Shown here piece after piece: positions 44,961 to 56,399 of a DNA stretch of 64,000 nt; position 1 is the first letter of the stretch; every line of letters starts with the position of its first letter. Source of the DNA: Pycnopodia helianthoides (taxonomy: Eukaryota > Echinodermata > Asteroidea > Forcipulatida > Asteriidae); NCBI GenBank assembly GCA_032158295.1, contig CM063249.1, positions 20,400,270-20,464,269 on the forward strand, written 5' to 3'. The position numbers and the translations under genes are program-made. The notes under the pieces are model-generated. The model saw nothing but the letters and a program-made list of their open reading frames with translations. It was not told the origin of the DNA and ran no database searches.

Positions 44961-47900
44961 CTGGTCTGATCACAAGCAGGGCACTCTGTCACCCGCCACA
45001 TGTAGGATGTTTCGGTCTGATCACAGGCACTCGGTTACCCTCCACATGTAGGATGGTCTGGTCTGATCACAAGCAAGGCACTCTGTTACCCTCCACATAT
45101 AGGATGGTCTGGTCTGATCACAAGCAGGGCACACTGTCACAGCCGCCAGATGTAGGATGGTCTGGTCTGATCACAAGCAGGGCACTCTGTTACCCTCCAC
45201 ATGTAGGATGGTCTGGTCTGATCACAAGCAGGGCACTCTGTCACCCTCCACATGCAGGATGGTCTGGTCTGATCACAAGCAAGGCACTCTGTCACCCTCC
45301 ACATATAGGATGGTCTGGTCTGATCACAAGCAGGGCACTCTGTCACCCTCCACATGCAGGATGGTCCGGTCTGATCACAAGCAGGGCACTCACCCTCCAC
45401 ATGTAGGATGGTCTGGTCTGATCACAAGCAGGACACTCTGTCATCCTCACAATGTAGGATGGTCCTGGTCTGATCACAAGCAGGGCACTCTGTCACCCTC
45501 CACATGCAGGATGGTCCGGTCTGATCACAAGCAGGGCACTCACCCTCCACATGTAGGATGGTCTGGTCTGATCACAAGCAAGGCACTTTGTTACCCTCCA
45601 CATGTAGGATGGTCTGGTCTGATCACAAGCAGGGCACTCTGTCACCCTCCACATATAGGATGGTCCGGTCTGATCACAAGCAGGGCACTCACCCTCCACA
45701 TGTAGGATGGTCTGGTCTGATCACAAGCAGGGCACTCTGTCACCCTCCACATGCAGGATGGTCCGGTCTGATCACAAGCAGGGCACTCACCCTCCACATG
45801 TAGGATGGTCTGGTCTGATCACAAGCAGGGCACTCTGTCACCCTCCACATGCAGGATGGTCCGGTCTGATCACAAGCAGGGCACTCACCCTCCACATGTA
45901 GGATGGTCTGGTCTGATCACAAGCAGGGCATTCATCCTCCACATGTAGGATGGTCTGGTCTGATCACAAGCAGGGCACTCTGTCACCCTCCACATGCAGG
46001 ATGGTCTGGTCTGATCAGAAGCAGGGCACTCTGTTACCCTCCACATTTAGGATGGTTTGGTCTGATCACAAGCAGGGCACTCTGTTACCCTCCACATGTA
46101 GGATGGTTTGGTCTGATCACAAGCAGGGCACTCTGTCACCCTCCACATGCAGGATGGTCTGGTCTGATCAGAAGCAGGGCACTCTGTCATCCTCGACATG
46201 TAGGATGGTCTGGTCTGATCACAAGCAGGGCACTCTGTCACCCTCCACATGTAGGATGGTTTGGTCTGATCACAAGAAGGGCACTCTGTCACCCTCCACA
46301 TGTAGGATGGTCTGGTCCTGATCACAAGCAGGGCACTCTGTTACCCTCCACATGTAGGATGGTCCGGTCTGATCACAAGCAGGGCACTCTGTTACCCTCC
46401 ACATATAGGATGGTCTGGTCTGATCACAAGCAGGGCACTCTGTCATCCTCGACATGTAGGATGGTCTGGTCTGATCACAAGCAGGCACTCTGTCACCCTC
46501 CACATGTAGGATGGTCTGGTCCTGATCACAAGCAGGGCACTCTGTTACCCTCCACATGTAGGATGGTCCGGTCTGATCACAAGCAGGGCACTCTGTCACC
46601 CTCCACATGCAGGATGGTCTGGTCTGATCAGAAGCAGGGCACTCACCCTCCACATGTAGGATGGTCTGGTCTGATCACAAGCAGGGCATTCATCCTCCAC
46701 ATGTAGGATGGTCTGGTCTGATCACAAGCAGGGCGCTCTGTCACCCTCCACATGCAGGATGGTCTGGTCTGATCAGAAGCAGGGCACTCTGTTACCCTCC
46801 ACATTTAGGATGGTTTGGTCTGATCACAAGCAGGGCACTCTGTTACCCTCCACATGTAGGATGGTTTGGTCTGATCACAAGCAGGGCACTCTGTCACCCT
46901 CCACATGCAGGATGGTCTGGTCTGATCAGAAGCAGGGCACTCTGTCATCCTCGACATGTAGGATGGTCTGGTCTGATCACAAGCAGGGCACTCTGTCACC
47001 CTCCACATGTAGGATGGTTTGGTCTGATCACAAGAAGGGCACTCTGTCACCCTCCACATGTAGGATGGTCTGGTCCTGATCACAAGCAGGGCACTCTGTT
47101 ACCCTCCACATGTAGGATGGTCCGGTCTGATCACAAGCAGGGCACTCTGTTACCCTCCACATATAGGATGGTCTGGTCTGATCACAAGCAGGGCACTCTG
47201 TCATCCTCGACATGTAGGATGGTCTGGTCTGATCACAAGCAGGGCACTCTGTCACCCTCCACATGTAGGATGGTCTGGTCCTGATCACAAGCAGGGCACT
47301 CTGTTACCCTCCACATGTAGGATGGTCCGGTCTGATCACAAGCAGGGCACTCTGTCACCCTCCACATGCAGGATGGTCTGGTCTGATCAGAAGCAGGGCA
47401 CTCTGTCATCCTCGACATGTAGGATGGTTTGGTCTGATCACAAGCAGGGCACTCTGTTACCCTCCACATGTAGGATGGTCTGGTCTGATCACAAGCAGGG
47501 CACTCTGTCACCCGCCACATGTAGGATGGTCTGGTCTGATCACAAGCAAGGCACTCTGTTACCCTCCACATGTAGGATGGTTTGGTCTGATCACAAGCAG
47601 GGCACTCTGTCACCCTCCACATGCAGGATGGTCTGGTCTGATCAGAAGCAGGGCACTCTGTTACCCTCCACATATAGGATGGTCTGGTCTGATCACAAGC
47701 AGGGCACTCTGTCATCCTCGACATGTAGGATGGTCTGGTCTGATCACAAGCAGGGCACTCTGTTACCCTCCACTTATAGGATGGTCTGGTCTGATCACAA
47801 GCAGGGCACTCTGTCATCCTCGACATGTAGGATGGTCTGGTCTGATCACAAGCAGGGCACTCTGTCACCCTCCACATGTAGGATGGTCTGGTCCTGATCA

Positions 47901-48693
47901 CAAGCAGGGCACTCTGTTACCCTCCACATGTAGGATGGTCCGGTCTGATCACAAGCAGGGCACTCTGTCACCCTCCACATGCAGGATGGTCTGGTCTGAT
48001 CACAAGCAGGGCACTCTGTCATCCTCGACATGTAGGATGGTTTGGTCTGATCACAAGCAGGGCACTCTGTTACCCTCCACATGTAGGATGGTCTGGTCTG
48101 ATCACAAGCAGTGCACTCTGTCACCCGCCACATGTAGGATGGTCTGGTCTGATCACAAGCAAGGCACTCTGTTACCCTCCACATGTAGGATGGTTTGGTC
48201 TGATCACAAGCAGGGCACTCTGTCACCCTCCACATGCAGGATGGTCTGGTCTGATCAGAAGCAGGGCACTCTGTCATCCTCGACATGTAGGATGGTCTGG
48301 TCTGATCACAAGCAGGGCACTCTGTCACCCTCCACATGTAGGATGGTTTGGTCTGATCACAAGAAGGGCACTCTGTCACCCTCCACATGTAGGGTGGTTT
48401 GGTATGATCACAAGCAGGGCACTCTGTCACCCTCCACATGTAGGATGGTCTGGTCCTGATCACAAGCAGGGCACTCTGTTACCCTCCACATGTAGGATGG
48501 TCCGGTCTGATCACAAGCAGGGCACTCTGTTACCCTCCACATATAGGATGGTCTGGTCTGATCACAAGCAGGGCACTCTGTCATCCTCGACATGTAGGAT
48601 GGTCTGGTCTGATCACAAGCAGGGCTCTCTGTCACCCTCCACATGTAGGATGGTCTGGTCTGATCACAAGCAGGGCACTCTGTCACCCTCCAC
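44961..48693. repeat. 51-bp minisatellite, about 73 copies, in intron 2 of the receptor gene
   Basis: Unit GGATGGTCTGGTCTGATCAC + AAGCAGGGCACTCTGTCACC + CTCCACATGTA, with variants (TTACC, TCATCCTCGAC, shortened ACTCACC units, and an extra C in GGTCCTGATC). Higher-order copying: about 45903-46660 is repeated at 46661 (offset 758), and about 47322-47897 at 47935 (offset 613). Period 51 is divisible by 3, so frames stay open; the minus strand reads C-P-A-C-D-Q-T-R-P-S-Y-M-W-R-V-T-E per unit. Length variants break the frame, so it is not coding. Confidence 0.96.
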
Positions 48694-49567
48694 CTGAAGC
48701 CTACTATGGAGGTGATGGGCTGTTCTTCCATGGAGTGTGTGATTTCTGTTCAGGGTTAGCCATTGCTTGTGGTGGAGGTCAAATCCTGGTGGTTTCACTG
48801 TGGGGTCTGGTTGGTATTGCCATCTGCCAAGAGTCTGCACCATTCAGTCTTAGGGTCAAAGTGTTTGGACTGATGACACAAGGGCAGTTGTTCAAGTCAG
48901 TATGGAAATAGGAAAGTTGGGGTTAGCCTCGATGGTCAACATATCCTCTCCCTTCTGCGTATGGTGGGGAGGGTATTAGCTAGAGCACAGGGAGCCGCTA
49001 CAAAGGTGTTGTTATAAAGCAGAGTTAAAGACAGTGTCAACTCGTTTACAGCTAGTAGCCCAAGCTGTTTGGTGGAATTAGCTGTTGCTAAATTATTGAG
49101 TTTTTATTTTGAACTTTAATTGCACCTTTGATTAAGTTGTTAAACCACAAAAATGACATTAAAACTGACAGAGATAATTAATGGGTAATTATGTGATTGT
49201 TGCTAATTAAGTTAAACCATTCCCTTTATCCAGTAATACCACACATATACGCACACACACTAATCAAATTCGGTTCAATTCTTCATGCGTGTCAAACGTA
49301 TATTTATTTTATTTTCGGCGTTGAATTATGCAACGGTACTTTTGTTTGTTTATGTGTATTTTTTGTGCTTACAAACTTCCCGTCGGAATTACCGTTTTAA
49401 TGATTAGCTGTTGTTCTATTTTAACTCGTCACGTAGCAAGTGTATGTTTAGGTTTCCCCGATGGTTTTGACAAAGATCGTGCTTGGTCCCTTTTAACATT
49501 TCTAGTTGAGGCCAAGGAGGGTGCTTTAATTTATAATGAAGATATCTTTTATAAAATTACTCAGTAC
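48694..49567. other. Intron 2 of the receptor gene, unique part
   Basis: Holds an 84-codon plus-strand open frame (49328-49582) overlapping exon 2 on the other strand; see findings. Otherwise A/T-rich. Confidence 0.5.
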
Positions 49568-49704
49568 CTGCGTCAAGTTTAAGTGGGCATACACAATTGC
49601 CAGCTGTTAGACACTTGTGGTTATAATTGTTACATCCGCAGAGTAAATGACACACGTCTCCACTGCTAACGTCATTACAGTAATTCCTCTTGGGTGTTCC
49701 ACAT
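49568..49704 (-). CDS. Novel receptor gene, exon 2 (Nimrod/Draper-like cysteine-rich module)
   Basis: Acceptor TTTCTTTCAG and donor GCAG|GTACTG flank a 137-bp exon. Joined to exon 1 it gives R-C-G-T-P-K-R-N-Y-C, then C-H-L-L-C-G-C, C-L-T-A-G-N-C-V-C. Eight cysteines fall in 46 residues (about 69-113), in a spacing (CxxxC-x-C-x6-C-x5-C-x-C) resembling Nimrod/Draper-type EGF repeats; only the cysteine spacing supports this. It starts in phase 2 and ends in phase 1, in step with both neighbours. It lies between the 20-bp minisatellite intron (right) and the 51-bp minisatellite intron (left). Confidence 0.78.
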
Positions 49705-51121
49705 CTGAAAGAAACAAAGTCAGTATGGTTTGGCGTTAGTTGCAGTGTTTGGCACGTCAATATCAGATGACATAATGACGAGTGCTGCTGGTGACGGCAT
49801 TTCCTCCTATGGTTTATTCTTAAGTGCGAATTAAAGCCCAATGTTATAATGATTTTGGCACAGTGAGTAAATAATACATTATACACAATCATACACAATT
49901 GGGAAAGTGCATTTTGTTATACGGAGACATAGGCCCACTATACGTCCAACACATATTAGAAACGTAACTAGGTCGGCTTGTCAGTTATTATGTCATAAAC
50001 AAATTTGTAAAGGTTTTAATTAAAAGTAAATAATATTAATGGCTGAAAGAGTTTTGAGATTTACCAAAAAACCTTCTTCGAACACTTTGTTCATAAAGAG
50101 ATCATACACTCCATGGTCTTATATTGTCACGTTGAATGTTTTCTGGTATTGACCCCACATGTAGGATGGTCATTTACTTGTAAGGAGTCAATGTGCTGTG
50201 GCTGTATAGTCAAATAAACATGACGTACAGTGTCAAAAGTCAGAGCAATGGTCAAACCAAGTTTGCTTGTTCCATTTTCCATGTGGTTTCTACCGGGTCA
50301 GTGGATTATTAGAATAATCTGACTTATTGAATTAACATGTCGCAAGTTTTTCAAAATCAAAGAACCGTGAGCGCGAGCGGCGAAGCGCCTTTACCAACTC
50401 GCTTTTTCGGCTTTACGTTGTTGTTCTTTACTTTTTGCTACCAATCTTGGTGGAAGAAATGTTATGCATAACGCATCAGCTCGCTTTGATGTTGGCCAAT
50501 AAGAAGACACAATTACTTGCATGACGTTTAATAAGAGTGGCAAGTGTATCCTTTCACAGATAATATCAATCGTTTTAACCAATTATTTTATCACTTTATC
50601 ACTTTAAATACAAATAAAATTCCTTTTTGTTAAATCGTCCTATTTTATGTTATCGATTGTCAAATTATAATAACTAGGCCTATTTGCCAGACAGTAATAC
50701 CCATCTAAATATAGAAGAGTCCAATATCCAGCTAACGGTGATGTTATAAGAAATTGCATATATATATATTTCATGATCATGACTAACTGATAAGCAAAAC
50801 GAGTTGGTAAAAGCGCTTCGCAGCTTCGCCGCTCTCGCTGGTCCCAATATTGGGAAATTAACATGGACTATCAGAAATAATTTGTACACAGTTCGTCGCA
50901 TGGGGGGGGGGGGGGGCAGTATAATCGAGGGAACAAAAATCTCCTGCTACGTATCAACCTTGAAGGTAAAATAATTGTTTGTTTTCATCAAAAGAAACTA
51001 ATTGGAAAGTTAAAAATAAATGGCAATAATCCCATCTGAAATACTGTCAAAGTTGGGAACATATCTTTCGAGACCTCCCAAAATAAATGTTGCTTTTTCC
51101 GTAGTGCAACAATCAAAATGA
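49705..51121. other. Intron 1 of the receptor gene, right of exon 2
   Basis: Contains a lone 16-base echo of the 51-bp satellite unit (CACATGTAGGATGGTC, about 50157) and a G-run at 50902-50917. No exon. Confidence 0.6.
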
Positions 51122-52332
51122 TTTGGTTGGATGGTGACCGAGTTGGTTGGATGGTGACCAAGTTGGTTGGATGATGACCGAGTTGGTTGGATGGTGACCG
51201 AGTTGGTTGGATGGTGACCAAGTTAGTTGGATGGTGACCGAGTTGGTTGGATGGTGACTGAGTTGGTTGGATGGTGACCAAGTTGGTTGGATGGTGATCG
51301 AGTTGGTTGGATGGTGACCGAGTTGGTTGGATGGTGACCAAGTAGGTTGGATGGTGACTGAGTTGGTTGGATGGTGACCAAGTTGGTTGGATGGTGAATG
51401 AGTTGGTTGGATGGTGACCGAGTTGGTTGGATGGTGACTGAGTTGGTTGGATGGTGACCAAGTTGGTTGGATGGTGACCGAGTTGGTTGGATGGTGACTG
51501 AGTTGGTCGGATAGTGACCGAGTTAGTTGGATGGTGACCGAGTTGGTTGGATGGTGACCAAGTTAGTTGGATGGTGACCAAGTTGGTTGGATGGTGACTG
51601 AGTTGGTTGGATGGTGACCGAGTTGGTTGGATGGTGACTGAGTTGGTTGGATGGTGACTGAGTTGGTTGGATGGTGACCGAGTTGGTTGGATGGTGACCA
51701 AGTTGGTTGGATGGTGACTGAGTTGGTTGGATGGTGACTGAGTTGGTTGGATGGTGACCAAGTTGGTTGGATGATGACTGAGTTGGTTGGATGGTGACCG
51801 AGTTGGTTGGATGGTGACCGAGTTGGTTGGATGGTGACTGAGTTGGTTGGATGGTGACTGAGTTGGTTGGATGGCGAACAAGTTGGTTGGATGGTGACTG
51901 AGTTGGTTGGATGGTGACTGAGTTGGTTGGATGGTGACCGAGTTAGTTGGATGGTGACCGAGTTGGTTGGATGGTGACTAAGTTGGTTGGATGGTGACTG
52001 AGTTGGTTGGATGGTGACTGAGTTGGTTGGATGGTGACCGAGTTGATTGGATGGTGACTGAGTTGGTTGGATGGTGACTGAGTTGGTTGGATGGTGACCG
52101 AGTTGGTTGGATGGTGACCAAGTTGGTTGGATGGTGACTGAGTTGGTTGGATGGTGACTGAGTTGGTTGGATGGTGACCAAGTTGGTTGGACGATGACTG
52201 AGTTGGTTGGATGGTGACCAAATTGGTTGGATGGTGACTGAGTTGGTTGGATGGTGACTGAGTTGGTTGGATGGTGACCAAGTTGGTTGGATGGTGACCG
52301 AGTTGGTTGGATGGTGACTGAGTTGGTTGGCT
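51122..52332. repeat. 20-bp minisatellite, about 60 copies, in intron 1 of the receptor gene
   Basis: Unit AGTTGGTTGGATGGTGACYR (YR = TG, CG or CA) in exact 20-base steps, with very few indels over 1.2 kb. It lacks stop codons on the minus strand, giving long open frames that read Q-P-T-Q-S-P-S-N-Q-L and shifts of it; these are not genes. Confidence 0.97.
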
Positions 52333-53102
52333 AGTGGGTTTATTGAAAACTAGACGATTGAAATTAATTTCACAAGAAACACACAAAGTGTTGTGATTCT
52401 TCAGCCTCATTTGTTTCCCTTAAAATTGTTTCGCAAAATGTATGTTTAAGACATTGATCAACTTTCCAACTCCGATCAAAACTTTGTGGACGGTTAAGAT
52501 GGACTTTCTGGATGTGAATTCCCGATTTCTCCACTAGGTGGCGCTCTCATTAGAAAATTCACATTTATTTGAAAGGAAGCGAGGTCGAATAAGGGGCTTG
52601 CCAGAAAGCCAACACAAGTGTGTGTTGCCTTTTTGGCATGATGTTGTGTTGTATGACAGAGTTGGCCGTGTGCCCTGTATGATTTTTTTCGCAGCGGGAG
52701 AGTTGGGAAAGTTTTCTACAATGTTTCAAGGTCGACTTCTCTATTTATAACTTAATTATTGGTAATTAGTGAGCGGATGTGTGATGAGACTAATGTATCC
52801 GCCCATCGTATAGCTTCCATACAGTTAGTTAATTTTAAGAGATGGGGGGGGGTGGGCTATAGCTCAATCGCTTTGATTTTTCAGATTATGTGCTGTCCAT
52901 CATGCCAAAATGTTCAAATGGTGATAACATGTATTATTAACCTTTATTCCACATGAGCCGCAAATTACAGAATTGATTTTTTTTATAGGCCTACCTACAA
53001 GTATACAGCAATGTCACGTGAGGGCATGTTTCAGCAAGATTATCATAAACACTTTTCGATTTGGGAAAATAAATGCACAAACTACATTAAAGCACTATCT
53101 TC
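52333..53102. other. Intron 1 of the receptor gene, unique sequence
   Basis: No exon or repeat recognised apart from a G-run near 52844. Confidence 0.5.
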
Positions 53103-53480
53103 TTAAAGGCACAGTACACGTTTGGTAATGACTCTGAAAATTATTGGCAATACAAACTTACTTGGTAAGAAGTACAGCAGCTTGGGTAGTAAAATGAATT
53201 TTGAGAAACGTTTAACTTCGAAGTACTACGGTTATGGAAAATATAATACTTTTTATTCCCCAAAGCTTGAATCTGAGAAGCGTTTCTGTAACGCTTCTCA
53301 GACTGGGGGAAAATTCTTCCTGCGTGGAAATATTCGCTCCGGTTTTTTGGTGATATCTCAAAAACGCGACCACCTTTTGAAGTGAAATTTTCACAGGTTA
53401 GTTTGATTGTATGTACCGACATTTAGATAGGAATAACACAATCAGTAGCTCCAATTAAAAAACGTGTACTGTGCCTGTAA
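53103..53480. mobile_element. TTAA MITE, family 2 (378 bp)
   Basis: Left TTAAAGGCACAGTACACGTT, right AACGTGTACTGTGCCTGTAA; the ends complement each other over about 22 bp. It shares the internal phrase ACTTACTTGGTAA with family 1. Confidence 0.82.
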
Positions 53481-53493
53481 TGTATAATGCCGC

Positions 53494-53887
53494 TTAAAGG
53501 AACATTACAGAATTTGTAAGAAAAAACTTGTAAAAATATACTTTTGATCACAGATTTACATAAAACTTACACGGTCTAATGATGATGATAGTAGAAAACA
53601 TCCCTTAAAATATTTCTGTCTGAAATGCCATATTTCATGAGAAATTAATAAACCAATTTTCCGATTGGAGTTTATCGCTCAGTGAGCGTTTTATTCATTT
53701 GTTGAATCAATATGATTTCATGCAAAATGTGTAATCGGTTTTTCACTATTTTCTCGTGACCCAGATGGCCGATCGATCTCGAACTTCTACAGGTTTGTCA
53801 GTTTATGTATATGGTGGATTACATAAAGTGCTTACACAGCCAGCAACTGTTTTGTTAGCAAAAACCAATTCTGTAATGTTCCTTTAA
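53494..53887. mobile_element. TTAA MITE, family 3 (394 bp)
   Basis: Left TTAAAGGAACATTACAGAAT, right ATTCTGTAATGTTCCTTTAA. Inserted 14 bases from the preceding MITE. A second, truncated copy lies at 44127. Confidence 0.88.
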
Positions 53888-54101
53888 AGTCTTATCGGGC
53901 ACTACAAAAGTACAAGGCTCAGGCCGTGTCATGCGCACGCTCGATGAGACTATTACTTTGCATAGAGGTTTATAATGTCCATGTGCCGCTCCCCTCATAC
54001 CTTCCCACATTTAGACACGCATTTACGCCAATGTTGTTACTGCGATGTCTAATAACTACAAGAGGTAGCATTAAGATGTGATGATGGTTGTTCCACTGTA
54101 C

Positions 54102-54337
54102 CTTTTACATAATTGATTCCGGAGCTTAGACAGGGTGCTTTCGGTCATGAATGAGGTGGGTAGAACCTTGATTGTAGCGGTGGCAGTAGCTTGGATGCAA
54201 TGGTTGTTTTGTATCACTCCCGACCATACACTCCATACACACACACTAAACAGGGCAAACTTTATACATCCATAAACGATGTTGTCCGTCAGCTTTTTCG
54301 ACATTGAGATTATCGTAGAGTATCTTGAATGAGGCAT
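54102..54337 (-). CDS. Novel ITAM-like/EGF receptor gene, exon 1 (signal peptide)
   Basis: First coding exon. Two Met codons are possible: 54337 (MPHSRYST...) and 54304 (MSKKLTDN...). The second places two lysines just before a hydrophobic run (I-V-Y-G-C-I-K-F-A-L-F-S-V-C-V-W-S-V-W-S-G), a typical signal peptide, and is preferred; it gives a 409-residue protein, against 420 from the first. After the signal comes a short Thr/Ser-containing stretch with cysteines (N-N-H-C, L-C-K). The exon ends AAAAG|GTACAG in phase 2, matching exon 2. The family is not recognised. Confidence 0.72.
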
Positions 54338-55783
54338 TTTGTTTTCAGCTAACCTGAAGGTTGTCTGTGTTCTCCTTTATCTGCTTAAATCCGTGGCTTT
54401 GTGTTATTCTGCATTTTTTCACAATATTAAGTTCCAATGAAGAATACAGGTTTTTCTGTACTAACGACAGTTTGAAATGTAAAACGAAGAGCCTTCACTC
54501 GCAGACAGGAAAAGGATGCCCCACTTATCACAAAGTGAAAGGCTTTCTAGCTCAAACACTGACTCATTCATTACAACTTGGCTGGCTACGTCAAACACCA
54601 ATTTTCCCAATCACCGGAATACTTGTAACGGTATAGTGTCAGTGCCTGACAATACAGATTCAATCATTCTCTATAGAGAGTATATAGGCCTACCTTAGAG
54701 AATATTATTATTCATTTTTCATACATTATTTCCTTGTCCTCTCATATCTTTCCCTAGATTAATCCACCCCACTTAATTTACTGTTTATTTTCTTTTTAAA
54801 CTTTCAACATATTTAGTTGAGAAAGGTCACACTGAGCGGAGACTATGTCATGAACTCCGTGCTTGACGTCACAAGATAATACCATTAATCACCAAGTACA
54901 ACAAAACTAGACGACCAAGTGCATTTCATATTTGGACTAAGAATAACTGTTATGTATATATAGGCCTAAGTATGAATTAAGAGAACTTTAACAACGGAGT
55001 TTTGTAAAAGTTTAAGCCTGAAGTTTTCGGCGTAAGTAATAATTGTACAATAATTGCAAAGAGGTAAAGATAAGGTGCATTATTGGCAACAAAAGGTCTG
55101 TCAATCATTCTGCTTGGCTTGTGGTATTTGTTTCGCTAGATGAGACAGGGAGAGCCAGTGAAATACAACTCGATATAGTTGTATTCGAAGAGAATTCGGA
55201 AAAGATACTCTAGCATAATAGTTTACTTACCCTGTTCGCACGAAATAGTTTATTTTGTTCCCATTTATATATTTGTTCCCTCGAAATACTGTTTTGTTCC
55301 ATCCAAAGGGTACGCAGCAATATTTCCAGGAAACGAGAATTTTTTTTAAAGAAACGAAAGCCTACATCCCGCACCCCATCTATCGTGATCGGCAAATGAA
55401 CGAAATAAAACTTGTTGAGAGATGGATTCATATTCAGATATATTAATATAGGAGAAACCGAAGGGTTGTTCGAAAGGGGACTCCAGACGTGGTTTTGGAA
55501 GCAATCGGTATTACGGGAATATGATTTGATTATCTGGCGGTCCCCCGAATTATCTCTTTTTGTTTACAGTTTTCTCGGAACTTATAAGGCGTCCTCTGTT
55601 TACATCAACATTCCCCAAGATGATTTGAAGAGATTGCTGCCTGCTTTTTGGCTCCGGCTGAGAGTGGTCAAACCTCAGCAACCATTGTTGACATAATATC
55701 CCTGATATGGAGTATGTTCAAACTAATATAACAAATAAAACTTTCATTGGTAAGACTTTCCTACACTGCCCTACAGCACCGCG
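54338..55783. other. Head-to-head region upstream of the receptor gene
   Basis: Probable promoter region of the minus-strand receptor gene. Plus-strand open frames at 54361-54636 and 55412-55696 have no splice or family support. AATAAA at about 55733 on the plus strand. Confidence 0.4.
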
Positions 55784-56083
55784 ATGGGTACGTACGGATT
55801 AGCGGCCAACTTGAACAGTTTATGGCATCATCAGCCCCAATACAAATACTTTGTATTTGGTCTGGTGGCACTATACATGAATGACACCCTTTTCATCTGG
55901 ATTAGTGATGAACAAAGCCTTCTACATTACCATCAAATCAAATCACGACTGCATTCTAACCCAAGAAGCCCACTTGATGCCAGGGTTCAAAAGATGGATG
56001 GTGGCTTAGTCCATGGGCACTATCCTCCTATATCCACTACAGCTAGGCCCCTCAGCGACTCCGACGGGTTTGTTCTGTTCTGA
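55784..56083 (+). CDS. Putative 99-residue protein or terminal exon, unrecognised
   Basis: Open frame M-G-T-Y-G-L-A-A-N-L-N-S-L-W-H-H to a TGA, with a moderately hydrophobic stretch Y-F-V-F-G-L-V-A-L-Y-M and a polar C-terminus. A good acceptor (TACACTGCCCTACAG) lies 8 bases before the ATG and AATAAA follows at 56179-56184, so it could equally be a last exon. It lies between the start of the minus-strand receptor gene and the plus-strand gene at 56.7 kb. Nothing identifies a family; a chance open frame is possible. Confidence 0.35.
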   Translation: MGTYGLAANLNSLWHHQPQYKYFVFGLVALYMNDTLFIWISDEQSLLHYHQIKSRLHSNPRSPLDARVQKMDGGLVHGHYPPISTTARPLSDSDGFVLF

Positions 56084-56399
56084 TTTTTACCACCATTCGT
56101 ACACTAGTAATGTATACTTGTACGTGTGTTCTGCTGTCATTACTGGCCTTTAAGAGAGCAGAAAGAAAGAAAAACTTTAATAAAGGTGTTATCTAAACTA
56201 AGTCATTCCGTGTCGGTGAGAAACTCAAATAAAACATTTCACAAAACTCATTGGATTTCTGGCGTTCAGGAATTTGACGAAGGCCTCTATTCGGGTACAT
56301 AGAACTTTATAGGGACCAATGTCACCAATACAAGGAGGCCCTTGGCCTACTCTGTAAAAGTTGACTGATTTTCAAAGTTTGCAAAAATACTCCCCCAAC

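Noticed and set aside
44961..48731. Many long frames (up to 267 codons) with C-P-A-C-D-Q-T or S-D-H-K-Q-G repeats, looking like a cysteine-repeat or adhesive protein
   Set aside because: Period 51 keeps frames open by chance of composition; units of other lengths shift the frame, no splice sites bound it, and it lies inside an intron.
44961..52332. CRISPR-like regular arrays
   Set aside because: Eukaryotic context; units are contiguous with no unique spacers, and no cas genes.
50988..52410. Long minus-strand frames (297 and 155 codons) reading S-P-S-N-Q-L-x-H-H-P-T-N
   Set aside because: They arise only from the 20-bp minisatellite; a unit without stops is open in every shift.
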